A DNA stretch of 64,000 nt. It comes from Trametes villosa. Lineage: Eukaryota; Basidiomycota; Agaricomycetes; Polyporales; Polyporaceae. Numbering within the stretch: position 1 is the first letter of the stretch; the number at the start of each line of letters is the position of its first letter. Positions 12,929-21,144 of this stretch are shown piece after piece. The stretch spans positions 196,001-260,000 of the forward strand of contig PUDQ02000143.1 in assembly GCA_002964805.2 (NCBI GenBank). The letters are read 5' to 3'. A program made the position numbers and the translations under genes. The notes under the pieces were generated by a model. The model did no database searches. It saw only the letters and a list, made by a program, of their open reading frames with translations, and was not told the origin of the DNA.

Positions 12929-14962
12929 CTACGCAGCGTGCGCGCGGGCGAGAAGAGAAGAGTGAGCCTCTGCGTGGGATAGGATAGCGGCGCCGCGGCG
13001 TGAGCAGGAGGACGTGAACGGAATGGAGACAACAGACTGCTCACTTGTGGTGGCGGTGAGCGCGTCAAGTTGCTGCCACACCGCAGCCATCTGTGCATGT
13101 AGTGCGGCGTTCTGGCTGGCAAGCTCGACATTCTGGCTGGTGATTGCGGTGTTTCGGCTGGCAAGCGAGGCGTTCTGACGAGAAAGCGCGGCATTCTGGC
13201 CGGCAAGGGCAGCGACCTCGGACTTCACCTCCGCGAGTTGCGAGGTCGCTGTAGACACCTCCGCGCACAGCGCCCTCTTCTCCTCCTGTAAGGTATTCAC
13301 CCTCTCCTCAAGCGCAGTGCACCGCGTCGTCGTAGCGTCCGGGGACTGGGACCCGATACCCGGCAAGCTGGTGAGGGACGCCGAGCCGCGGTTAAAGTCC
13401 GGAGTGCTGCGTTGTTCGGAGGCGCTGTTAACGTACTTTTTCGTATCGCCTGAGACGTTCTGGACACACCTGGACTTGAAGATGTGTTCGTACTCCTCAC
13501 TCATCTCAATGACGAGGAAGACGATACCCAAGCTGTTAGGAGCATCGGAAGGTCTGCGGCCGTTCGGAGCGCGTTCGAGGGAGATCCGTAGTAAACGAGT
13601 CTGTTGTGGACGCCAGTGCCAGTGAGGGTTTGGACGGATGAGAAGATCAAATTGCGCCAGTGTGTATCGACGTTGAAGGTTAACCGTGTCTACTTCCTGA
13701 ATTTGCTCGTTATCGTTGCCTAGTAGCCCTGAGCTGCTTGCAAGACCAGGCGAACTTGGTGGGGCAGCACTAGAGAAGCGGATGGTGGCATAGTAGCGGT
13801 GCCGGGGAGAGGTGGTGCGTGTCATTTCTGCTATTGCAAGTTCTTCAAGAGACAGGCGTAACGGGATGGAATGCAGGCCGAGGCGGCACACGAGGGTGGT
13901 CTCCAAGGTGATCTCTTGCCTCCCATACGCGACCTGTAAAGGTGAGGTAGTGAAGCCGAGCGTGTGCAGGTTTGCGACGCTGTCCGGGGAGATGTAAAAG
14001 ACGACCTTTCCGCAATGCCACAGATCGAGCGTGGGAAGCGAGTCGAGCGGAAGGAGTGCCTTCGATGGAGGAGGGTCCGAACGGTGGCGGAGCAGAGATC
14101 TCGGGATTGTCCTGATGATTTCTTCCTGGAGGCGGAGGAATGCGTTCGCCCCTTCGCCGTAGATTGGGGACATGTGGACGCCGAAGAGGCCCATGAGGCT
14201 GTACGCTCGATCCTCAATGCGGGTTGTCTCTCGCCCCCCAGCCCAAGACATCCTTTCTGCGACGCTGGCCGAGTGCACGGGAGCCCGTCCCAGAAGGATT
14301 TTGCCGTCGATCCAGGTAATAGCAGCTAGAGTAATTGCAAGCCCCAGTTTTGTCCCCAGAAATGTCCAGCGGGACGTCAGAAACTCTATGCGCTCCGGTG
14401 CGAGGAGCTCCTGTAGCGTCCACCCGCGTCGATGCCACCGGCTCTTCCAGAAGTAAGAATTGTTGCCATGTGGGGTCTCGCCGTGGGGGACGTCTGCTAG
14501 GTAGACGTAACACATATCGGACAGGCGGTACCACTCATACATCGAGTTGATCGCCTCCGAGAGTTCCGCACTGCTCGACTTGTCAATGCAGCACGCGTCA
14601 TTCCAGACGAGATCGAAGCCGGCGCCGCGTGCGACCTGGCAGAGGCCCTTGATCTTGTCCGAGAGTGGTGATTCTTTAGAGAATATGATGCTGATCGTAC
14701 CGGGGGGGAATGCATGTGGCAAGGTGCCTGGGCCCGGCGTGGTGCTGCGGTGGTCGGGGAATTGGACCCGATTTACGCTGTCATATCCAGAAGGGTGCTG
14801 ATGTGCTGCCTTCACAGCTGCTTGGATCCGCCGAACGTCGTCGAACGTCTGCTCGCCACCCTCCTCGGGAGTCCGCCAAACGTGCGACAAGATCGCGTAC
14901 CGGACCTTCTTCGGGTCGTGCCATTCGAACTCGCCCGTCCACGTATTCAGGAACCGCGGCAT
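12929..14962 (-). CDS. HET-domain protein with a C-terminal Q/N-rich coiled coil
   Basis: HET domains act in fungal non-self recognition and can trigger cell death when self/non-self partners meet. The N-terminus MPRFLNTWTGEFEWHDPKKVRYAILSHVW is the standard HET start. It is followed by KIKGLCQVARGAGFDLVWNDACCID (conserved W-D-CCID block), SEAINSMYEWYRLSDMCYVYLADV, WHRRGWTLQELLAP, and then the extension EDRAYSLMGLFGVHMSPIYGEGANAFLRLQEEII common in basidiomycetes. Residues about 565-650 form a coiled coil with repeated SQNxxLASQNAAL heptads. I place the start at 14962. The preceding in-frame ATGs lie inside a probable 5'UTR intron (GTAAGT donor near 15026, CTCTCAG acceptor just before the ATG). 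The body is a single 2.0 kb exon of about 677 aa. Substrate or partner is unknown. Confidence 0.85.
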   Translation of the reverse strand: MPRFLNTWTGEFEWHDPKKVRYAILSHVWRTPEEGGEQTFDDVRRIQAAVKAAHQHPSGYDSVNRVQFPDHRSTTPGPGTLPHAFPPGTISIIFSKESPLSDKIKGLCQVARGAGFDLVWNDACCIDKSSSAELSEAINSMYEWYRLSDMCYVYLADVPHGETPHGNNSYFWKSRWHRRGWTLQELLAPERIEFLTSRWTFLGTKLGLAITLAAITWIDGKILLGRAPVHSASVAERMSWAGGRETTRIEDRAYSLMGLFGVHMSPIYGEGANAFLRLQEEIIRTIPRSLLRHRSDPPPSKALLPLDSLPTLDLWHCGKVVFYISPDSVANLHTLGFTTSPLQVAYGRQEITLETTLVCRLGLHSIPLRLSLEELAIAEMTRTTSPRHRYYATIRFSSAAPPSSPGLASSSGLLGNDNEQIQEVDTVNLQRRYTLAQFDLLIRPNPHWHWRPQQTRLLRISLERAPNGRRPSDAPNSLGIVFLVIEMSEEYEHIFKSRCVQNVSGDTKKYVNSASEQRSTPDFNRGSASLTSLPGIGSQSPDATTTRCTALEERVNTLQEEKRALCAEVSTATSQLAEVKSEVAALAGQNAALSRQNASLASRNTAITSQNVELASQNAALHAQMAAVWQQLDALTATTSEQSVVSIPFTSSCSRRGAAILSHAEAHSSLLARAHAA

Positions 14963-15144
14963 TCTGAGAGGGCCAACAGCAAATTGTAAGCAGCCCTTCC
15001 CCTCCGCGGGAGTCATCAAACTTACCTGCCCGCGATGGTAGGAAGAAATGGTAGACCACAGAGATCAGGGATGTGGAGAGGGGAGGAAGGGCTGACAGCG
15101 TGCCCGGTACGCGGATGCGGGTTACACCCATGCGCATACTAGGG

Positions 15145-15151
15145 CTTTATA
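15145..15151 (-). promoter_or_regulatory. TATA box of the HET gene
   Basis: The minus strand reads TATAAAG, about 120 bp upstream of the first splice donor-side 5'UTR sequence and about 185 bp from the ATG at 14962. The distance fits a leader containing the proposed 5'UTR intron. Confidence 0.4.
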
Positions 15152-16039
15152 CCGCACTTCATCGACACGAGGAACCCCTGCTGCGTCCCACGAAGCGGAT
15201 GGGGCGCGGAAAGATGTGGTTTAAACTTTGTTGCTTACAAGGTTCTGTCCACCGAAGTGGGCCCTGGAAACATGCGCCCATGCGGCCACTCTCTCACTGC
15301 TATCGCGCCGCCGAACCTCCGAGTTCTACTTCAGCATCGTTAGCATTGGAAGGGGGGACAATTGGGCGGAGGATAACACTGTACTTACGCATCTCTCAAG
15401 CGAAGAGCCGTATGAGCATTGCGGCGGTGAGCACTGCCCCAGCTCAGGCTATTACGACCGGCATCTCCCCACGCACAGGATCGTCCCAGCCTCGCGGGCA
15501 GTGCTTCTGTTCCTGTCTGTGCCCCAGACGGGCGGCCGAGGTCTTCTGCCGTCCACTTTGCCTCTGACGACGACCGCGGGCAAGCGCATTTACGTGCCCC
15601 ATCGCTGAAAAGGAGAGCCTGCTACTCTTCCTACGCGCGCGCATGCAATTGGGGCTGCAGCTTTGCGCGGGTCTCATGGTTCATTCCCGTAGATATGACA
15701 TCTTTTGCTGGTGGGAGCCCAGGGGCATTTGAATACAGGGCGAGCTTCAGTAAGCCGACAAAGACCGCGATCCCTGCGCTCAACCGGCGTAGTAAGGGTG
15801 CTGTACTCGGGTGAAGCGCGTGCAGAAGACGAATGTTTATTGAGGAAGAAGCCGATGCTATTCCTGGAAAACGTGCAATAGGCTGCATACACGGGACGTC
15901 GACGCGCTCTGGAGGGGATGCCAGCTAAGCTCCGACAGATGCCCCCCAGACGAGGCATGCGCACACGACGGACAGACAAGATCACACCCCTCCGCACCAG
16001 CGCGGCGGGTTAAGAGTGGACAGGCAGAGTGACGAGGTG
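15152..16039. other. Intergenic, no gene seen
   Basis: No coding signature or repeat found between the HET promoter and the 3' end of unit A. Confidence 0.35.
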
Positions 16040-16385
16040 AAGACTTGTCGCGAAGGCAGACCGAACGTGCTCACAGTAGTGGCGAGATTGACGTACGCGA
16101 CGAGAAGAGAAGCAGGGGGAGCTCCACCCCTCTCGCCGACCTTCTCACCGCGCACATCCGCCAAACTGATGCAGCCCCACAGCAGTCCGAGCAGAGGAAA
16201 GTCCAGGAGGCCGCGCGGAACGTACCGGAAGACCGTGAGGCATAGTCGAGCCGCGCCGAGAGGCGACCGCCGTCTTGAGGCGCCCTGAATGGGAGAGGTT
16301 GCCGTCACCTGCCAGGGTATATAGAAGATGTCAGCGCTATTCGCAATCGAGCGTGAATGAAAGAGTACTCACTTCTCGGACTTGT

Positions 16386-16419
16386 GCGAGGGAGAGGGGC
16401 CGTCGACCCCCTCCCTCGC
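16386..16419 (-). other. Conserved covarying hairpin, copy A
   Basis: Thirteen-base-pair stem (arms GCGAGGGAGGGGG and CCCCTCTCCCTCGC, minus strand) closed by a loop containing TCGACGG. The fourth pair is A-T here but G-C in the other copies, so both arms changed together. A GTGAGT splice donor follows about 15 nt downstream. Confidence 0.7.
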
Positions 16420-16549
16420 TCCGACGGAGACGACGAGCGGAGACCAGTCGGGCAGAAGAGGGCGCCATCTCTCCTGACCCGAACTGACCCGCCCACCGCC
16501 ACCGCACCCTCCAACCCCGAACCCAGAAAGAAAGAGAATGGCCATTACT

Positions 16550-16880
16550 GATGAAGGGGAAGAGAACGAGAATGAGGAAGAGAGATGAGAAGGAAACCGA
16601 GGCGGAAAGGAGACCCGAGTCGAGAGGGAAACCGAGACGAGAGGAAAGTTGGAACGGAAGGAAGCGAGAGGAGACGAAAAGAGAAGGGAGGAAACGAGAG
16701 AGGAGAGAGAGAGAAGAGGAGAAAGGAAGGGAGGAGAGGAAACGAGAGAGAAGAGAGCACAAGAGAGTGTGAAAGAGGAAAGGAAGAGACGGGAGGAGAC
16801 GAGAAGAGAAGAGAAGAGGAAGAGGAAGAGACGAGAAGAGGGAAGGAAGTGAGGAGTAAACAGGAAGAGAAGAAACCCTA
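16550..16880 (+). repeat. Polypurine tract of module A
   Basis: About 330 nt of almost pure G+A on the plus strand (GAGAGG/GGAAAC-type runs). It is polypyrimidine in the sense of the module transcript. A similar tract lies in module D at about 33830-34130. Confidence 0.7.
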
Positions 16881-17426
16881 GAGCGAGCACGAGCAGAGCA
16901 CAGAACCAGAGCAGAGCAGGCACCAGGGTGAAGAGCACCGAGAACGCAGACCGCCAGAGAGAACGAGCCCAAGTGAGACTGGAGGCCAACACCGGGGGAT
17001 CAGTCCCGGTGCTTGTCGATGTCGATGTCGTGTCGATGTCGCGCGGTCGTCCTCGGGGTAGTCGTCGCCGTCGCTGTCGCCGTCGCCGTCGTCGGTGTCG
17101 TCGTCGTCGTCGTCTTCGCCGCCATGATCTTGGTGGGGCAAGTACCTGTGAGGGCAAGGAAGAACAGCAAAGAAAACTAGAAGGACCATACGAAACAAAA
17201 AGAAACGGCGTCGGGCATCGAGTTCATCGGGGCGGTCATGGGTACCCCTCCCTCTAAGCCGTCAGCCGCTCCCCCAGTCCGGCCAGGGGAGTTCTCCTCC
17301 TCCTCCGTCCTCGGCTCTCGGGGACCAGCTGCGCGCGCGTCGTCGTCGAGACCTCGGAGCTAGCTAGACCACACACCAACCCGCCCCGGAGGGCGAGGCT
17401 CAAGGGGAAGAAGAGGCATCAGCGCC

Positions 17427-17729
17427 TCAAGCGTGGTTGCGGAGCGTACCCCGCACGATCTCCTCGCGCATCATCGCGTCTCCGAGCGAGATCAGCACCA
17501 TCCCGCCCTGCTTCCCCTTCCCCTTCCCCATCGACGGCGCCTGGAGCGGCAGGAGCGCAACCATCTGCGGGATGCGGGGGCTGCCGATGCGGCGCTTGTC
17601 GACCTTGGCGACTTTTGGCTTGCCGAACCAGAGCGACCGGCGCCCAGACGACTTGCGGGTGCTGTAGTAGGCCATCGCCTTGTAGGAGGGGCCGGACATA
17701 GCGGGGGTGTAGTTCTCGGCGTAGGACAT
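17427..17729 (-). CDS. Small protein A, RRSL family (100 aa)
   Basis: I do not recognise a function. The ATG at 17727-17729 was chosen because it aligns with copy D. The protein starts MSYAENYTPAMSGPSYKAM, continues with SSGRRSLWFGKPKVAKVDK, a Gly/Lys stretch (MGKGKGKQGG) and ends VLISLGDAMMREEIVRGTLRNHA. All family members share the RRSL-x-FGK basic motif and the C-terminal helix LxSLxDAxxxxEIVxxxxR. There is no signal peptide, membrane segment, cysteine or CaaX end, so it is probably a soluble intracellular protein. It differs from copy D (32973-33275) at only two residues. The stop is followed by the conserved spliced module, which probably belongs to the same transcript. A TATA-like CATAAAC lies about 105 bp upstream. 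Confidence 0.75.
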   Translation of the reverse strand: MSYAENYTPAMSGPSYKAMAYYSTRKSSGRRSLWFGKPKVAKVDKRRIGSPRIPQMVALLPLQAPSMGKGKGKQGGMVLISLGDAMMREEIVRGTLRNHA

Positions 17730-18869
17730 GGTGGGGGTGGGGGTGGGGGGTGGGAGCAAAAGCGGATAAATGCTGTGGGTATGGTGGGGGTAGGAAGGAA
17801 GCGTAGGTGAGGGGCGGGAGAGGGGAGAGGCGGGTTTATGAAGGCACGGCTGTCACAATCGAGACTGACCTTGTCGTCGGTTTACCCTTTAGGGAGAGCG
17901 CGTCGGCGTGTGGTGTATCCCTGTATGCGCGTGGTCTCGATGCACGCGCGCGGAGAATAGGCATGTAGGGCATGGTGGGCGGAAATTGCACCAATGCTAG
18001 CTGTGGTGTCTGGAATTCATGGGGGACAGCCGCCTCAACGTCCCATTCGGACCACATAGATGCCAATCTTGGGGCGCTTCCGAACGTGCATTTGCACCAT
18101 TCACGAAGAGCGCCTTTATATCAGAGCACGCTGTGTGCTCAAAATCAGTACTGGCGCGTTATGTAAAAGAATGGGCGAACAGACCAACTCTGGCCGAGAG
18201 CGTTGTATGCGCACGACGCCGCACGTCGGTACACAATTTGGTTTTCGCAAGACTACACGCAGAGGGACTGAGATGACGGCTCTCTTGGCCTTCGCCCGCT
18301 TTTGCGGAATTCGTATGCGGCGAGTAGCATTGCTAACAGGATACGGGGAGAGCTGGGACAGGGTATGGCCATGAGAGGCCTTGGTCGAGGCGATGACGGC
18401 GGTGAACCTGAACCACGCCAATTCTAAGCTCCGATAAAATGGCGACCCGCAGCTGGGCCGCGGCATTTCTCGGCAGAGGGCGGTATCTCAAAGTGGGCAC
18501 CGCCACCTCACCTCAAGAAAGTTCACCTCTCTCGAACGCCGCACTGGCATCAAGTTGTTCAAGGAACGGGCCATGCGTCGCGTCCAGCTCGGTCAACAAC
18601 GGCGTATTCTCACCTCTTTCCTCTGCCGGCCGTTCTCGTGCATATGAGGGTGAGTAACTCAGTCCTACCTTTGTCTTCTAGGTCGGGTTTGCTGCTGGAT
18701 TCATGTACCCTGGTCATCGTTACGCCACTACTAACGTTATATCTCGCAATGAAGCTACACGGGGTGCACCCGTCTCCATTGAAGCTCCCATGCTATAACG
18801 CGCGGTGGAAGACCGATGCGATACACGGGTCAGTGTTACGAAGGGGCAGCAGACTCGGTCTTGCCCTGG
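17730..18869 (-). promoter_or_regulatory. Upstream region of unit A, shared with unit D
   Basis: The first ~150 bp upstream of gene A carries the family promoter blocks CCGACGCGCT, ACCGACGACAAGG and TCAGTCTCGATT. From about 17900 to 18900 the sequence is homologous, in opposite orientation, to 31860-32830. It holds no gene that I can support. The CGG-N11-CCG palindrome found upstream of other copies is absent here. Confidence 0.5.
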
Positions 18870-20353
18870 AAGCAACGGACGGAGTTTTGTGCCCTCAGTC
18901 ATCGTCGCAACGTGTAGCGTCGCAGTGTAAGAAGTTGACACAGATATATTATATAGAGCGCACGGCACAAAACACACACGACAGCGATCAGAGATATGCT
19001 CATCAAGACCCGTACGCTGGACGTGAGAAGTAAGGAGATATTATCCCTGCCTCGTGCGAGAGCCGAACGGTAACGATACCACTCGGAGGAGAATGCGTGA
19101 CGGGAAGGGAAGCAAGAGAGGCAGGCCTTCACCGCCCTCGCCCACCTTCCCGCCGCGCAGTCTCGCTCTCGCTGCGCCCTGGCTGTAGGGAAGACGAGCG
19201 ACAAGCACCGTAACGTCTGCGGTGCAAGGTATGAAGCGGAAGCTAAGACAGATACGTACCTTACGTGCGGGGTGGAGAGGTTTCGGGCCCGCGCCGAAGA
19301 CGCCCCCTCAGCCTCGCCCCCAATCTTGAGTCTTCGCCCCTCTTGCAGGGGCAGGATTTTCGACACCTGTAGGAGTATGCAGAAGATGTTAGCGTTGTCC
19401 GATGATGAAGCGAAAGGAAAGAGCACTCACTTCTCGGGCTTGTGCGGGGGAGAGGGCCCGTCGACCCCTCCCCCGCTCCGACGGAAGGCAACGGACGGGG
19501 CAGTCGAGCAGGAGAGGGCGCCATCTCTCCTGACCCGAGCTGACCCCGCCCGCGCCCACCGGTCTCCCCCAACCACCACCACCACCCCCGACCCCGCGAA
19601 AAAAAAGAAAGAGAAGGACCACGACTGATGAGGAGAAACCACGACTAATGGGGAGAAAGACACGACTGATGGAGAGAGAACACGACTAATGAGGAGAAAC
19701 CACGACTGACGAAGGTAAAGAAACGCGAGAAGAGAAAGAAACCGAGACGAGAAGGAAGAGAGGAAGAGGAAGAGAGAGAGAGAAGAGAGAGAGGGGAAAG
19801 AGAAGAGACCCAGAGCAGAGCAAGCCCCAGAGCGAAGAGCACCCCAGATAGACAGCGAGACCCAAGTGGAGCCCAGAGCGAGACCGAGGCCGGCACCAGG
19901 GGATCAGTCCTGGTGCTTGTCGAAGTCGAAGTCGAAGTCGGTGTCGGTGTCGAGGTCGGGGTCGTCGCCATCGCGCTTGGTGTCGAGGTCGCCGTCGATG
20001 TCGAAGTCGCCGCCGTCGTGGTCTTGCTGGTACCTGTGGGGCCAAGGGGGAAGCAGCAACGAACACAAAACGGATGATACGAAACAAAAGGAAACGGCGT
20101 CGGGCATCGAGGTTGGGGCGGTCATGGGTACCCCTCGCTCTCCGCCGTCAGCCCGCCCTCCCCCCATCCCTCCCGCTCCATCGTCCATCGCCCATCGTCC
20201 ATCGTCCAACTGCGTGCGCGTCGTCGTCGCCGTCATCGTCCTCGTCATCGTCCTCGTCGTTGTCGCCCTCGGAGCTATCTATGGGAGAGAAAAACACCCG
20301 TGTCAGCCACCACCCCCGCTAGACGAGCGCAAGAACAACTCACAAGAAGCCCC
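18870..20353 (-). repeat. Module B: conserved non-coding region downstream of small gene B
   Basis: On the minus strand, after the stop of gene B, a GTGAGTT donor and a CCCATAG acceptor suggest an intron directly behind the coding region. The common landmarks follow: GGGTACCCATGACCGCCCC (about 20130), the CCACAG/GTACC acceptor (about 20040), a GACTTCGAC-type repeat ending in GACTGATCCCC, short pyrimidine runs, five CATCAGTCGTGG-like direct repeats (about 19610-19720), the hairpin (19444-19476), a GTGAGT donor and an intron ending CTCCTACAG. The last part is nearly identical to the end of module C. Confidence 0.6.
19444..19476 (-). other. Conserved covarying hairpin, copy B
   Basis: Twelve-pair stem (minus-strand arms GCGGGGGAGGGG and CCTCTCCCCCGC) with TCGACGG in the loop. 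It is followed by CACAAGCCCGAGAA and a GTGAGT splice donor. A second small stem-loop, GGAGAG/CTCTCC around ATGGCGCC, lies just upstream. Confidence 0.7.
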
Positions 20354-20695
20354 TCAAGCAAGGTTGCGCAGCGCGCGGTGCACAATCTCGTCCCGCAGCT
20401 TCGCATCCCGCAGCGAGATCAGCTGCACCCCGAGCCGCCTGTACTCGCTCCCCGCCCGGTCCCGGTCGTCCAGCTGGAACCGCAGGACGGGCGCCGGAGC
20501 GGGGGGAGAGGGCGGGGAGGGAGGGGGAGGGGGCGTGCGCTGGGAGGCGGGCACGAACGCGGGCCACTCGTATTCGCGGGGGCGGCCGATGGTCTTCTTG
20601 TCGACCTTGGGCGCTTTTGCCTTGCCGAACCAGAGCGACCGGCGCTCAGTGGGCGAGGAGGTGGAGGTGGTGGAGGTGGAGGTGAAGGAGAACAT
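20354..20695 (-). CDS. Small protein B, RRSL family (113 aa)
   Basis: Unknown function. It has a Ser/Thr-rich N-terminus (MFSFTSTSTTSTSSPTE), the family motif RRSLWFGKAKAPKVDKKTIG, a proline-rich insert (about residues 48-70) and a conserved C-terminal half (FQLDDRDRAGSEYRRLGVQ, LISLRDAKLRDEIVHRALR, ending NLA). It is closely related to copies C and G but longer because of the WPAFVP plus poly-Pro insert, which is also faintly visible in E and F. Promoter: perfect CGG-N11-CCG palindrome 177 bp upstream, a conserved GACGACGCGCTCAGCCCCGAT block and a CATATAGG TATA-like element about 90 bp upstream. The next gene upstream on the same strand is TF1. Confidence 0.75.
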   Translation of the reverse strand: MFSFTSTSTTSTSSPTERRSLWFGKAKAPKVDKKTIGRPREYEWPAFVPASQRTPPPPPSPPSPPAPAPVLRFQLDDRDRAGSEYRRLGVQLISLRDAKLRDEIVHRALRNLA

Positions 20696-20871
20696 GGTGA
20701 AGATGATAGGTGGGGCGTGGGGGGTGGCTATGATGATGGTGTGGGAGCAAAATAGGTGGGGGGTCGAGAAACGAGGGAGGCGTGTTCATATAGGTGGCTG
20801 GACATTGGGATCGGGGCTGAGCGCGTCGTCGGATTCCTACCTGATTCGGGAGGGGGCGCGTCGGTCCTCCT

Positions 20872-20888
20872 CGGCAGCACTCTTGCCG
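20872..20888. promoter_or_regulatory. CGG-N11-CCG palindrome upstream of gene B
   Basis: CGGCAGCACTCTTGCCG lies 177 bp from the ATG of gene B. The CGGCA/TGCCG arms and the distance are the same in copies C and G. The CGG-N11-CCG layout matches known Gal4-type zinc-cluster dimer sites. Binding by TF1-TF4 is inference. Confidence 0.6.
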
Positions 20889-21144
20889 TGTCAGCCTCCT
20901 CTCATGGCTTTCGCGTTTACCTTGCGTGAGGAAGATTGAATACTTTGAAGTAAGACAGTGCCTTCTCACTGCCTATCCCGCGCCCTCGAGGATGTGGAGC
21001 ACTATTCAACGCGGAAAGCAATCGATAGCTTGAGCTACTGATACGGTGTGATAAGCGACATTCAAAGCAAGCAGTACCACTTCAAAGCGTTAGCGGGCGA
21101 TGTGTGGAGAGGCAGCACACGGACTCACCATAATACAATACTAC

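Larger units (their letters stand above)
16040..17426 (-). repeat. Module A: conserved non-coding region downstream of small gene A
   Basis: Read on the minus strand after the stop of small gene A, it has the same ordered landmarks as the other six modules. These are a GGGTACCCATGACCGCCCC block (about 17235), a CAG/GTAC acceptor (about 17150), an Asp-codon-rich stretch ending in GACTGATCCCC, a long pyrimidine tract (about 16550-16880), the conserved hairpin (16386-16419), a GTGAGT donor and an intron with branch-like GCTGACATC and a GGCAG acceptor near 16310. This looks like the spliced tail of the gene A transcript. No conserved protein is encoded across copies. Confidence 0.6.

Noticed and set aside
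14963..15019. Longer N-terminus (MMTPAEGKG) for the HET protein
   Set aside because: These codons fall inside a sequence with a GTAAGT donor and CTCTCAG acceptor just before MPRFLN, the typical HET-domain start, so they are most likely a 5'UTR intron.
19620..19690. Hammerhead-ribozyme-like CTGATGA followed by GAAA in the repeated CATCAGTCGTGG region (minus sense)
   Set aside because: There is no room for stem II between CTGATGA and GAAA, and the pattern is on the strand opposite to the presumed transcript. It is a by-product of the direct repeat.
19904..20248. Second protein starting MTAPTSMPDA in the modules
   Set aside because: The ATG is conserved, but the frames after it differ among copies and some hit stops at once (for example in A), so it is not a conserved coding start.
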